From Ostrinia nubilalis (Eukaryota; Arthropoda; Insecta; Lepidoptera; Crambidae), in assembly GCF_963855985.1 (NCBI RefSeq), contig NC_087096.1, positions 4,712,001-4,776,000 of the forward strand: DNA of 64,000 nt, read 5' to 3'. A program made the position numbers and the translations under genes. Positions 37,731 through 49,374 of the stretch are shown piece after piece. The notes below the pieces were generated by a model that saw only the letters and a program-made list of their open reading frames with translations, did not search any database and was not told the DNA's origin. How positions within the stretch are numbered: position 1 is the stretch's first letter; the number at the start of each line of letters is the position of its first letter.

Positions 37731-38425
37731 GTGTGTATCAATGATAATGTACACTTATAAAATGTACATACGTACGTACGCCGTATGCAATGGACAAAAC
37801 AAACGGACATTATTGCTGTTCACAGACAGCCTGGATTGTTTTAGGCATCAATCATTCGATTTATTATTCACGTGCTAGTAAAGTGTATCGTAGAAAAAAT
37901 TTAGAGTTCTCAAATGGTGTGCGAAGTGATAAGAGATAAACGAACTTTGGCTTAACTGGAAAGATAGGTCAGTTCTGCGATTTTTAAAGTTATCCAATTA
38001 TAACTTTGTATTTTTTTAATAAATAGTACTTAGGTACTTACTTAACCAGTTAAAATCAGACCGCTAGCTAGATTGAAACCCGCATTAAAATCAAATTTTA
38101 CGAGTTTATTAGGGACTTACTATTATTCTGTGGTTTAAAGTAGAAATACAATTTGAAACATTGTGTGCAAGCTAAAAAAAATAATTTTAGAAATCAGGCA
38201 AAAATTAATGGTGGATGATACTAGATGAATGGTGGATGATGATACTCCCCTTTCCTTGAGTTGTTGAAAAGATGTGCGTTACCGAGATTTGACACGGACT
38301 TCTTTACAATTAATTTGTGAACTATTTTGCATTGTTTGGTTTCATTTGCCTTTTGCCTGCACTCATCCACGTTCACAAACACGTGACGATCTATAATCCA
38401 CCAATATTGTAGGTACCTACCTAAG

Positions 38426-38644
38426 TTAGAAAGACGTCCACTGCTGGACAAAGGCCTCCCCCAAGGATTTCCACAAAGACCGGTCCTGCGCCGCTTGCAT
38501 CCAGGTACTTCCCGCGACCTTCACCAGATCGTCGGTCCACCTAGTGGGAGGCCTGCCCACGCTACGTCTTCCAGCTCGTTGCAGCACGTACGTTGTCCAG
38601 CAGTGGACGTCTTTCGGCTGAAACGAACGAACGAACGAACGAAC
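38426..38644 (+). mobile_element. RTE-type LINE 3' end with 5' inversion (copy c)
   Basis: 38426-38590 is inverted and reaches almost to the LINE 3' end (gacgtccactgctggacaaa). Plus-strand sequence resumes at ttgtccagcagtggacgtct and ends in gaacgaacgaacgaacgaac. Confidence 0.7.
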
Positions 38645-39929
38645 CTAAGTTAGAAAGAAAAAAATGATTTGTGAAACAAATCAACTTGACCGTGACTTGA
38701 CGCTTCACTTTCCCGCCAAGTCCGTGCATTTCCTTTTCCGTTGTGTGTTTTTTTTAGCAGCAATTCCTAATGCGTTCCGAATCCTTGCGTAGCCTGTTGT
38801 ACAAATTATTATTCCTTTAATCAATAACAAAATTCATTCCACAATTAATAAACATAAAAATACACAATTTCATATTTTTTTCTTATATTATATTTTCATT
38901 GCCTTTTTTATTGTATGAAATCTCCAAGTTTTTATTCCGAATAGGCTATTGGCTCTGTGCACGATTACAGCGCCAACTAGCGTCCACAACTTTGCAGGCT
39001 CTGTCACATTGACATTTAGGTCGTATATTTGTGAAAAAATATTGAAATGAAAAGATAACAAATATTTTCAACTAATAAATTGTTGTGATACCACGATTTG
39101 GGTGGAAAAAAGGTTTTGAAATCATTTTGGTCATTCAAATCAAATGAGGTAAGTCCAAAAAGTGTGTTTAATTTTGATTGTGTCAGGGTTTGTTTACTTC
39201 ATTTATAGTTGTAGTTTTACAGTAAAACAAAAAGAAAAAGCTACTTTAACGGTTTCATTAATAACAGTCAATATATTTAAATGTTCCTGTATCGCTAGTA
39301 ATAAATTAAATATCGTTTTCAGATCGAAATGAGTATTGTTTTGAAGACCGGGTTTGTGAGTGTTACAATATAAAATTCCAACCACAAACCGTATTTAGCG
39401 GAAAGTTGTTGGTATTGGCTGGACAAGTCCGAGATGTAGAAGAATTAAGAACAAAACAAGGGCAGAGTTCAATAATTCACGCTCTCATCTTAAGGCAAAC
39501 ATCTGTGCACAACAACTACTGTGACTCATTTTTGTACTACCACGTTGTATAGTCTAGTTATTTCCAAATTGTAAACGGCTATTAAACCAGCCCTATCGAA
39601 ATACAGTTCACTCTTTTATTTAAGTTCCCAGTAGGACCCTTTTTATGCGAATAATTAATGATATTAAAATGTATTATGTAGAATCGCTTTGCCATTGACA
39701 GATACATCTGATGACAGAGCTTACATTATTTCTACTTTTGACCACTATGAGCGCTGCGATAGATTATGTTACCCCCACCTAGTACTTCGCACCCAGCGAA
39801 TAGATCGGAACACGTAATAATAATATGACAGTATTGACGTATGACACTTGACTGACATTGACAGCTTAAATCCCCGTGCCGTGTTTCGAACACGTTTTTC
39901 TGTGATATATTAGAAATAATAATTAAACC
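38645..39929. other. DOHH upstream region
   Basis: AT-rich. The DOHH promoter must lie in the last few hundred bases, but no TATA box or clear initiator stands out. Nothing else recognised. Confidence 0.5.
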
Positions 39930-42199
39930 ATGTCTAACATTGGCGAGCAAGAGCTAATAAACATTGGAAAAGTCTTAAACGATCCGTCTAGGCCCATGAA
40001 AGAGCGCTTCAGGGCATTATTCACTCTAAGAAACTTAGGCGGCGAAACAGCTATAAAATGTATCAGTGATTGTTTTACAGATGAATCTGTGCTTTTAAAA
40101 CATGAATTGGCTTATTGCCTAGGCCAAATGCTGGATAAAAGGGCCATTCCAGTGCTGAGAAGTGTTTTAGAGGACAAAAACCAAGACCCCATAGTTCGCC
40201 ATGAGGCAGGTAAATAATATCTCTTATCACTTAAAATAAAGATCACGTACGCTTGATAACACTTGCAATTGTTAAATATTGCCATTATCCAGGAACAGAT
40301 ATCGAGATACTATTGATAACCATACCATGTCATGAGAGAGTAACCAAAAAATCATGATTTTCCTCAATGACTATGAGTTGAAGCGCTTGAAGTAACTTGT
40401 ATAGAAATTTGATGAGTCAAAGATAACATGAATAATACTGATTAACAAATATTACCTACTTAATGACATCCTAGTTCTGTAATGCAGAATTATCATTAAT
40501 AGAGTAGAAGATAGAATAGAAAATCACTTGTGACTGTTGCAACACAGCTGTGTACTACTAAGAAAATTATACCACTTTAAATTGAAAATTACACCCAGGT
40601 GGACTAAGTTGAATAATCTGTATAATTTTCTATTTAATTTATTTATGTCTCAAAATATTGACTTATATTCACAAAATACTCTAAATAATTTTACAGGTGA
40701 AGCCCTTGGAGCTATAGGTGATCCGAATCTCCGAGAACTACTTGAAAAGTACAAGAATGACCCTGCAATTGAAGTAGCGGAGACTTGCCAGATAGCCCTA
40801 CAGAGACTTGACTGGGTGGCCAATGATGGAGCTAGCGAGAAGTTATCTAAGAGTCCGTACTGTTCGATAGATCCTGCGCCACCGAGCAGTGAAAATGATG
40901 TACCTACACTGAGCAAGACATTGATGGATGAGTCTAAACCGTTGTATGAGAGGTACAGAGCAATGTTCAGCTTGAGAAATCTGGCCACTACTGAGAGTAT
41001 AAAGGCTTTGGGAGAAGGTAATATTAATATTGTTATTTTTACCTTCATTGATTATTACCAAGTCTCATCACAGTTATAGCAAAGGTCGTTCCCACTAGTG
41101 TGCAAGAAATGTCAGGGACTCAAGGAATGATTTATGATCATTGAAATCTAAAAATACCTATATTTTTTAAGACTATTCATCTGTCTATAACATACCTGCC
41201 GATTTGAAGACTATTGTCTGGAATTTAATTTAATGTCATAAAACAACTAAACAACTAAACATATAATTTCAATGAAGAATTACGCAAATAAAAAATAATA
41301 AAATACTTTTGTATTTAACTTTTCCAGGCCTCAACGCTAGCAGTGCCCTGTTCCGTCACGAAGTTGCCTTTGTATTCGGCCAGATGCAAGATGAGCGGAG
41401 TATACCTTTCTTAAAGAAAGCCCTTGAGGACACCGCTGAACATGAGATGGTGAGGCACGAAGCAGCTGAAGCGTTAGGGTCCATAGCTACGGACGAATGC
41501 ACAGAGGTTTTGAAAAGGTGAGCCTTTTTATTTAATGCATATTTTATTTAGAAAGACTAGCTTAGAAAATAGGTTTAGGGTCAGTAATCTCAGTGTAATA
41601 TCACAGTAAATCATAGCTGGTCGATTTCTTGGGTGTGAAAATAATAATAATAATACGTCGTGTACATGTACGTGAATAAAGCTAGTTGAACTTGAAGCCA
41701 TGAAGTATCAAGTTATCATTAAGTAACGAACAACAAACAAACGCGACTTCACGTAATGTCTATAGTAAATATGTAGTAAGTCAATCAGTAGGCCTAGATG
41801 CGCGCCCCTATAAACTTCTGTCGCGCCTCTATCGATTTTACGTGATAAGCCCTTATATTTGTCTTTTAAAGTCATTGATAAAGATTTATCACAGTGACAT
41901 CCTAGCCCGGCTGGAGAAATTTGCAGGAAATACAGGTCAAACGTAGTTGGGGAAATCCTTGGGGTAACCTTTTGTCCAGCAGTAGATGCAATCTTTCTAA
42001 ACGAATGAACATGTGGAATATTTACACAGTTTTTAATTTCTGAGCTAATACTATTTTTTTAATCAATTGCAGGTACCTCCACGACCCTCGCCCAGTGGTC
42101 AGGGAAAGCTGCGAAGTGGCTCTAGATATGTCTGAATATGAGAACAGCCCGGAGTTCCAGTATGCTAACACACTGCTCGCTGTCAAGGCTGAGGCGTAG
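39930..42199 (+). CDS. DOHH: Deoxyhypusine hydroxylase (HEAT-repeat di-iron enzyme)
   Basis: Complete 305-aa enzyme that hydroxylates the deoxyhypusine residue of eIF5A, the last step of hypusine synthesis, in the cytosol; the Drosophila orthologue is called nero. Exons are 39930-40209, 40697-41017, 41328-41517 and 42073-42199. Phases match at each join (G|GT, G|GC, AG|G), with donors gtaaat, gtaata and gtgagc. The protein is built of HEAT-like repeats in two halves joined by an acidic, Ser/Pro-rich linker near residues 138-165. The four iron-binding His-Glu pairs are all present at 58-59, 91-92, 211-212 and 244-245. Human DOHH is 302 aa, so the length is as expected. The start has a fair Kozak context (aaccATGt). 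Intron 3 holds an RTE LINE tail, and a MITE begins about 35 bases after the stop codon. Confidence 0.97.
41940..42012 (+). mobile_element. RTE-type LINE 3' tail in DOHH intron 3
   Basis: ggggaaatccttggggtaac then ttttgtccagcagtagatgc and an aacgaatgaac tail; degraded. Confidence 0.55.
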
Positions 42200-42232
42200 A
42201 CAATAACAGGTTCATTTCAAAGTATGCTTTAT

Positions 42233-42424
42233 TAAAGTCCGGTCGCCGAGCAGATAGCTACCCATCCTTATCACTCGCGTGTAATTATATTGCTGTCGCG
42301 ACTGTGCGACGGGCGGCCGCAGTGAGTGTGCGAGCGCGACAGCAAAATAATTACACGCGAGCGATAAGGATGGGTAGCTTGGAGTCATTGGACGAAATTC
42401 TATCTGCTCGGTGACCGGACTTTA
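42233..42424. mobile_element. MITE directly after the DOHH stop codon
   Basis: Inverted ends taaagtccggtcgccgagca and its counterpart tgctcggtgaccggacttta. The interior also pairs (gctacccatccttatc with gataaggatgggtagc). It probably lies in the DOHH 3' UTR. Confidence 0.75.
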
Positions 42425-42504
42425 CCAGAGGTTAGAGTGGTTATTACAACGAAAACGTGTACAGTCGCCAGTGGAACCTAGGATGCTAGTTGGTCAACAT
42501 AAAG

Positions 42505-43190
42505 TTTGGCCTGGCTTCCACCAAGGCGGAGCGGAGCGGAGACGAAAAAAGTGCGGCGACAGCTATTTCCACCAAAGTGGAGCGGAGAAGAGCGGAGAGG
42601 AGACGAGACGAGAGATGTGTGAGCTTTGCGTAGCTGTCAGTTAGCACAGCTCCGCACCGGTGCGGTGCGGTGCTGCTTCTCACAGCTCCGATCCGACATC
42701 GCTGTCAAATTCCATAAAAAAATTAGTCCGCCCGAGTCTTCTCTCTTTCCGCTAGATCCATTTTAACCGAAGCGGAGCGGAGGGGAGTTGTGGAAATAAT
42801 GAAATCTGATTGGTTATTCAAAACATTTCTCCGCTCCGCTCTACTCCGCCTTGGTGGAAACCGGGTCTAACTAATGCATTGGTTCCCAAAGTGGGGGGCG
42901 CAAAGACCTTTAAAGGGGGGCGCGGGCCATCTGTGTACTTAAGTATAAAAAAACTTGCGACAGCTGAGAGAATGCATTCCTGACTGCTCATCAATAAATC
43001 ATCTTGACTGGAGGAGGGTGGCGCGGAATTTTTTGTATGGTCGAAAGGGGCGCGTTTCAAATAAGTTTGTGAACCAATTAGTTGATTTGGTACTTTGTCT
43101 ATTCCGTGCCACGCCGCCGCCGTTCTTAGAAAAATAAGTCCGCCCGACTCATCTCTCTTCCTCCGCTCCGCTTTAGTGGAAACCGGGTCT
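42505..43190. repeat. Cluster of degraded cggagcggag / ggtggaaaccgggtct repeats
   Basis: Several direct and inverted pieces of a MITE family related to 61209-61317: cttccaccaaggcggagcgg near 42508, its inverse ending ggtggaaaccgggtct near 42868 and again near 43188. It also holds gtgcggtgcggtg. No gene is seen. Confidence 0.6.
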
Positions 43191-44108
43191 TACTTATATC
43201 TAGCAATGATGGAAAACCTTTATTTAGTTTACCTAATACCTTGCGTATTGATTTTACAGAGTGTTATTGAGAGCATTTTTCTTCTTCTGCCTCGCCTTAT
43301 CCCGTTAAGCGGGGTCGGCTTTCCCAATCATGCGCCGCCATTTGAATGAATGTTATTTTGAACGTCTTGTACATGGACTCTTAATACTTTCATGTCCTTT
43401 TGGACATAAGTTATTGAGAGCATTCGCTTCTGATAATGTATACTTTGAAATGATACTTAACATATTATTATTGACCAACTAAAAAGGTATCCAATTTTCA
43501 ATGCAGCTGGAACTGACCTAAGTAACGTTTCCATCAGATCGTAAAGCAAATAAATCTTTAAATTTGAATGTTTTGACAAGATATTGACTTTTAAGGACTT
43601 GAAAATTCACACGGCAACGTTTCAACTAGTTTTTGCTAGTCAGTCCAGTTTTTTGCATTAAGCAAAAAAAATGAAATACTTTGAATGAATGTTGAATTTA
43701 AGACTTTATTGACAGTTTTGATTTAATCTGCTAGATTCGCCAGTGTGAATTAATAAACATACGTATAATTTATTAATTTGCGCTTCAGTGCGTACTTATG
43801 TCAAAAATCATAGTACTTTACCAATCTTCAAAACGACTGACTAACATTTTAAGAGGTCAGTGAGAGACGATTGTAAACATCACAGTTAAATTGTATTGAA
43901 ACATTTCATATCAGAATGAAATGGCTTACCTAGTATTTTTTTTCATGAAGTAGATTTGATACCAACCGAGTATTTTTTCAAAGTAATTTTAAAATGTGAC
44001 TTATTTAATATTGTTTTTTGTAAATAAACCATTTTGTTATAAGACGGGCCTTTTTCTAATACCTGTTGCTACCGCTGAGCAATCGACTGAAAGTACCTAT
44101 AATTTAGG

Positions 44109-44214
44109 TACAGTCAGTTCACAACACAACCTAATTCTAATTGTAAGAAAGACAATATGTTGCGTATTTTTTAGCTACTTTGGGTGTCACGAACTATTTG
44201 ACGCTGACTGTACA
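44109..44214. mobile_element. Short MITE, gacgctgactgtac family
   Basis: Starts tacagtcag and ends with gtcacgaactatttgacgct followed by gactgta. About 105 bp, with diverged left repeats. Confidence 0.55.
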
Positions 44215-44705
44215 AACAATGGCACATCAAACTAAACACTGGTATCTTATGTAGATGTGATAAGTGCTATTTTACAGTAAAATGTATTTGACATTGTTAC
44301 GTGACTTCTGCAGTGTGCGACATTATGCGACCACAGAGTCCACAGAGGACTAGCTAGCCATCACAAACTGTTATGGCGCAAGTACAAATTGACCGAGACG
44401 AAGCGCTAGATCGCACACCGAAGTATGGGCGACACACGGCTTGTGTTCACACTATCACGTGTCGGTCAATTTCCCGCATAGTGTACTTGAGCCATTATAC
44501 AAAATATCACACACCCTTTACAAGTAATGTGCATATACTTTTATTGAAACAGGTCGTCGGTCTAAGGCACTGACCTGCGTTGCCCAACTCATACGACACC
44601 CGAGGGCATCGTCTGGTATGTAGACTTCAGTCTGGGGTTGCTTTTCATGACCTCTGGTTGACCCCGCTTTGGTATTCTGTATCAGGCGTTTAAAAACTAG
44701 ACGTA

Positions 44706-45012
44706 CAGTTAGGCCCAGAACAGACGGTGAAACGAAACTGCAACTTTGTGATGATTCTGATGAATAAAACTAAAACTGAAAGTTTCAAACTGGTCGCGTC
44801 ATGTGTGATCTCTCAACGGACGCTATGGCAGAAACTTAGATGCAACTCAAAAGTAACTAGCAGTTGCAGTTTCGTGCGTTTCACCGTCTGTTCTGGGCCT
44901 TAGCGTCAAGTAGTTCGTGACACCCAAAGCAGCCAATAAGTTCGTAACACGTCTTTGTTACAATTGGAATAAGGTTGTGTTATCAACTTTTTGGTCACTT
45001 TGGGTGTCACGA
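44706..45012. mobile_element. MITE of the gacgctgactgtac family, interrupted by another MITE
   Basis: Contains gcgtcaagtagttcgtgaca, the body gttcgtaacacgtctttgtt and the end tttgggtgtcacgaacta. The left terminus is split from the body by the element at 44712-44899. Confidence 0.65.
44712..44899. mobile_element. Harbinger-like MITE, fuller copy, inserted in another MITE
   Basis: Same family as the array MITEs: GGCCCAGAACAGACGGTGAA at one end and its inverse at the other, with TTA on both sides. Removing it restores acagtTAgcgtcaagtag, the end of the acagtcagcgtcaa MITE family, so it is a nested insertion. Confidence 0.8.
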
Positions 45013-45324
45013 ACTACCTACACTCGCGAGCCAAAGTATGGAATCACTTACATGAAGTTATTTCCACGCGATCTTGTGTACTAACGAATTTGTTAGTAAC
45101 AAAAAAAAGTGACACCATTTTAAAGATTAAACTTTTAACTTTAAATTGATACCAAATTCATTTAAATCACACCAGTATTTAAAAAGATATCCCGGCTGAT
45201 GTGAAGAAGTAAGGAAAAAGACATGTATCAACTGTTTGATACGTCGCGAGTTGCGGCCTATTTACCCCCTATAAAAGCACGTGTTTTCGGATTTTTGCTT
45301 TCACACGCTGATCCATACACATCT

Positions 45325-46700
45325 CCGCTTTTTTTAACACTTTACCTGGGATTCTACACCTTCAGAAGTAGCACAAATCGTTGCACTATTAATTGTAAGA
45401 AGGGCTCAGCCAGCGGGCTGTCGCTAGGGATTGCAATCCAGCGGCGTTTTCAATCCAGCTGGATTTTTGCTGGATTGACCTGAATCCAGCTGGATCCAGC
45501 GCGGATCCAGCAAAATGTGGAACGCAAATAAAAATACGACATTTTTAAGACTTTTTTTATTATGTAACTAGTTTTCCGTCCACGCGTGAAAAAAGGGCTA
45601 TTTTTAGAGTTTTCTCGGAAATTATTCGATTTTGCTTGCACATTTTACTTCTTATACGATAATCTATGAAATACGACTAATCAGTAGGAAACAGTCTTAC
45701 AAATTCTTTTAAAATTAACTACAAAAAGGACCGTAATTTAATCTGCAATCTATCTTTTGTATCAATAGAAGTTACGAATCCGAAATAATCTTCTGCGATA
45801 ATTAGGCAGTTTAAAATCTGACGACATGAGACTGACTATTTCTTGTTTTGAATCCTCTGGAAGTAAATGTAGCCGGTTGCTGAGAATGCCCTTTCGGCCT
45901 CTACACTGGTCGGTTTTAGGGTCATGAAATAGTCATACACCATAATAGATAAATGTTCACCACGCACTCCTTCGGTCTCATAAACGCTCATTTCTTTTTT
46001 CAAGACCTTTTCGTAATCTAATTGACCACTTGGCTTTGGCTTTTGTTTATTAAAGTTCTCCTTCTCTCTTTTAAGTTGCATCTCAAGCTCTTGCTCTAAA
46101 TTCATTTTCACGAGTTCTGCGTCATCATTTAGACCATTCTCTTCTAACTCCATGATGTCTTCATCTTCTTGCGCCGGCTCTACAATATTTTGTTTATTTA
46201 CACGTTTTAACAAAGTTTTCATTTCCTGCCGCATCACATTCTTTTTTGGCAAAGGAAAATAGACTGATTTTTTACTGCTTCTTCATACTTTTTGGATTTT
46301 TCAAGCAAACAAACGTACCAGTAACTTCGGAGAGGCGCCGTTCAACGCACACTACAACAGAACGGCAACGGCACCGCGCCGTTTTGAAAATGGCGGCAAT
46401 TCGAAACTAAGCAATAAAAATTTATATGTTTGCGGATCCGCATCGCTGGATCCAGCACTGTATGCTGGATCCAACATGTTTAAAAAAGCGCTGGATCCAG
46501 CTGGATTGCTGTATGCTGGATCCAGCAATTGCAATCCCTAGCTGTCGCACGTCAGCTCCACATAAGCCAGTCATGGGTTTCGAAAGTTCTAAGACGCTTT
46601 CGGGAGACTGGTGGCTTTATCCCGAGACCAAGTTCTGAACAGCGCCGGTGCACATTGCAGAGGGATGACCGTTTTTTCATGTCAACCATGATGAGGTTGA
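45325..46700 (+). pseudogene. Tc1/mariner transposase N-terminal relic, split by the hAT element
   Basis: Removing 45425-46548 (element plus one target copy) joins two parts of a Tc1-type helix-turn-helix region. The left part reads SEVAQIVALL, then, after a frame change, SQRAVARQLHISQSWVS and KVLRRFRETGGFIPRP. These match the paired-like DNA-binding domain of Tc1 transposases. The catalytic DDE part is not seen. Confidence 0.65.
45425..46540 (-). mobile_element. hAT transposon, internally deleted, with transposase C-terminus
   Basis: Ends are inverted repeats TAGGGATTGCAATCC and GGATTG/CAATTGCAATCCCTA, flanked by a perfect 8-bp duplication GCTGTCGC (45417-45424 and 46541-46548), the hAT hallmark. 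On the minus strand 46252-45836 encodes 138 aa ending with the motif PTSVEAERAFSATG, typical of the hAT C-terminal dimerisation domain. The N-terminal zinc finger and most of the catalytic part are missing. Subterminal regions repeat GCTGGATCCAGC and variants many times, likely transposase-binding sites. It sits inside a Tc1/mariner relic. Confidence 0.88.
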
Positions 46701-47027
46701 TATACTTATTATTGGTGCGCTATGATTTCGAGAAATCAAAACTCCGCGAACGAATGTTGAAGCAAGCATGTTTTCGACATTGAATTACCTAGGTACTACG
46801 TAGTGTTTTAACCCACGTGTATTCACGTACCAGTCACGTATATTCACACGTGCTATTCATTTTATGTTCATAAAATTACATTACAATCGATAAATCAAAT
46901 AGTTGATACACTTCCAGAACCATTTCCCTCGTAGTTTTTCTAAGTAAGAATATGACTAACGTTTGGAAAAAAAGTAAAGAAAATAAATGCTGAAATACAA
47001 GCTGGAACTTTATTATTGTATCAAAAG

Positions 47028-48072
47028 ATGGAGTTATTTCAAGTTATGGCATTCTCATTTTGCCTAACAGCGACTGCTGTGGTAAGTGTAGTATGAAAAA
47101 TATGATTTGTATAAAAATGTGCCCTTTTAAACTCGTACATTAAGTCTTCTACTCAAGATTACCTTTAATTAATTTGGGACTGGTGTCCAATAAAGTCAAG
47201 GGCCCAAATTTTATACCCCAGTTTTTTTAAAAAGATTATTATTAGTGATTTGTACTAATAATCCCGTTAGCCCCTCGTACTAAGCTAAAATGCTTGTGTC
47301 ACCACAATAATCGAGCGGCGCCGCGGCGGCGGGGACCGAACCCGCGTTCCCCGGATCACGAGTCGGCCAGTCCGACCCCTTCACCGTTCGGCTATCGTGG
47401 CTTCTAAAATTTTAAATTAGGTTTTATTCCTATAAATGAATTTATTGTAGCTCTATGAGTCTGTAGTAATTGGTACAAATTAACTAATAGTAATCCCGTT
47501 AACCGTTTGTGGCTAGCTAATATTGTGCTTGTGTTATAAGTGGGTTGATGGGTCGACCACAATAGTCCAGCGGATGACGAGTGTGAAAATTGATCCTGAC
47601 CCAAATCCGCTTTTACAATACCTCAACAGCCAAGCCCTTTACTAAAACCAAAATCCGTTCATCTAACTACAGCTCGATCGAGCTAACTGCTTGATGTAAA
47701 CTCATGTGATGTGCTCACGCGTAAAAAATGACATTAAATGTATGACGAAGCACCCCTAGTGGAAACTTTCAAGAACTAAAATTTTCATACAATTTTGATG
47801 TAAACTCACATTCAGCCCTCAGAGCGCCGTAACTCGACCAGGATGTAAAATATTTCCAAAACTCCTACAACTTCCAGACGTCAGACGTTCTCGAAGAAGA
47901 ACGTTCGTCGTTCTTCGGGTTCACCCACGAGATACAGTTCAGCGGCGTGACGTCAGAGCTGGTGCAGCAGCTGAAGGACGCGGTGTGGGAGCAGGCGGAG
48001 GGCGACCGGGAGGTGCGAAGGTACTTCGATAGCTTCGATGCACCCTTTGCCGGCGGGGGGCGGAGCGCTTAG
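47028..48072 (+). CDS. Small secreted protein of unknown function, two exons (array copy 1)
   Basis: Exon 1 (47028-47081) encodes 18 residues, MELFQVMAFSFCLTATAV, a good signal peptide, followed by a strong donor gtaagt. Exon 2 (47842-48072) follows the acceptor accag and adds 76 residues: DVKYFQ at its start, then SSFFGF, SELVQQLKDAVWEQ, REVRRYFDSFDAPF and a C-terminal GGGRSA. The whole product is 94 aa. The mature part has no Cys, is rich in Glu, Gln, Arg and Phe, and its VTSELVQQLKDAVWEQ stretch should form an amphipathic helix. Candidate AATAAA at 48207-48212. I do not recognise the family. The intron holds two tRNA-derived SINE copies. An internal Met7 could also start. Five further copies of exon 2 follow downstream. 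The exon join is a prediction from splice sites and frame. Confidence 0.65.
47245..47402 (-). mobile_element. tRNA-derived SINE in the secreted-protein intron
   Basis: On the minus strand the head reads gccacgatagccgaacggtg (A box) and gcgggttcggtcccc (B box), as in a tRNA. The body follows to cccgttagcccctcg at 47252. GC-rich against its surroundings. Confidence 0.7.
47488..47600 (-). mobile_element. Second, decayed SINE copy
   Basis: Shares taatcccgttaaccg, tgcttgtgttataa and ccacaat with the copy at 47245-47402 but has lost the B box. Confidence 0.5.
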
Positions 48073-48494
48073 AAGACAGGGCTCTCTTAGAGTATAGGTA
48101 CCTCCTCGTAGCAAATATTAGTCAAGTGTAAATAAGTTTCTCTCGCGTCACATGATTTTGATGCATTATTGTGTAGTTGTAGGTAGGTTAGAAAGAAACT
48201 CGAGTTAATAAAGTAATTTTATGTAATGTGTGTGTAATAGGGTTATATTATCCTGTATCTCGTAAAAAAAAAACCTAATGATGCAAACATAATTAGAGCC
48301 TTATCTGATGCTAAATGTGGTCATTATAAAGCGTGTAGCCGTTCCAGCAGTAGGTATTCAGGAACAACGAATTCTGTCAGGATAATGTTATTGCAGAAAT
48401 ACCTACCATTTTTACTTCTTGTGTCTAGGTTAGATATACTTACCATCAAGGCTCAAGTTTGAGCCTGCTTGCGCACTTAAGATAAAAACATCAG

Positions 48495-48680
48495 ACGATC
48501 TACATTGAAGAGCGCTCGTTCTTCGGGTTCCCCCACTCGTCGCAGTTCAGCGGCGTGACGTCAGAGCTGGTGCAGCAGCTGAAGGACGCGGTGTGGGAGC
48601 AGGCGGAGGGCGACCGGGAGGTGCGGAGGTACTTCGATAGCTTCGATGCACCCTTTGCCGGCGGGGGGCGGAGCGCTTAG
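48495..48680 (+). CDS. Terminal exon copy 2 of the secreted-protein array
   Basis: Open from an acceptor-like CAG at 48492-48494 to the stop at 48680 (61 aa), in the same phase as exon 2 of the upstream gene. The last 46 codons match copy 1 almost exactly, with one base change seen from CAGTTC to the stop. The first part differs (TIYIEERS in place of DVKYFQ...) and has FPHSSQ where copy 1 has FTHEIQ. No signal-peptide exon lies between copies, so it could be expressed only as an alternative last exon of the same gene, or not at all. The polypyrimidine tract before the acceptor is poor. Confidence 0.4.
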   Translation, partial: TIYIEERSFFGFPHSSQFSGVTSELVQQLKDAVWEQAEGDREVRRYFDSFDAPFAGGGRSA

Positions 48681-49171
48681 AAAAGGGACTTAGAAGACAT
48701 AGTGGTTCTCTTGTTATTTAGATATTACTTAGGTACCTACTCGTACTCGTAAAATATTTTAACCTTTAGTCGAAAGTGCACGATTATAATTCTTACCTAC
48801 TTATGTAAGTTTTTATCGTATCACATGATTTTGAGATTCATTGTGTAGTTGAAGGTATAAGAAGAAAAGTTTTTAGATTATATTAATTTCCTGTAATGTG
48901 TAATGACAGTTTCAGTCGAAAAAAAGAAAATATATTATGATGCAAATAATTAGAACGCTATCTGATGTAGGTAAACGTGGTTGAATTTTTTTAAGCCTAC
49001 AGTCGTTTCAACAGTACCTATTTTAAAAAAACTCTTTCTGCTAGGGTAACGTTAATGTTGGGTCTACTTAGTTAGACGAATTAGATAAGTAGCTCATGTT
49101 TGAGCCTAATTACGCTCTAAAAATAAAAACGTCAGATGGTCTGACTAAAAGAGCGCTCAAAAAAACATTAG

Positions 49172-49366
49172 ACGATCTACATTGAAGAGCGCTCCTCGTT
49201 GTCATTCTTCGGGTTCACTCACGAGGTGCAGTTCAGCAGTGTGACGTCAGAGCTGGTGCAGCAACTAAAGGACGCGGTGTGGGAGCAGGCGGAGGGTGAC
49301 CGGGAGGTGCGGAGGTACTTCGATAGCTTCGACGCGCCGTTTGCGGGCGGGGGGCGGAGCGCTTAG
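49172..49366 (+). CDS. Terminal exon copy 3 of the secreted-protein array
   Basis: Open from 49172 to the stop at 49366 (64 aa). The acceptor position reads TTAG in place of CAG. It carries RSSLSFFGF, a small in-frame insertion, and FTHEVQFSSV. The body from VTSEL to GGGRSA is unchanged. A Harbinger-like MITE starts nine bases after the stop codon, a feature shared with copy 6. Confidence 0.35.
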   Translation, partial: TIYIEERSSLSFFGFTHEVQFSSVTSELVQQLKDAVWEQAEGDREVRRYFDSFDAPFAGGGRSA

Positions 49367-49374
49367 AAGAATTA

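Noticed and set aside
40650..41048. Antisense open frame of 132 codons across DOHH exon 2
   Set aside because: It is the shadow of the conserved DOHH coding sequence; its own residues match no family and it has no splice or start support.
47245..47402. A functional tRNA gene
   Set aside because: A and B boxes are present but there is no closed acceptor stem and a non-tRNA body follows; it is a SINE.
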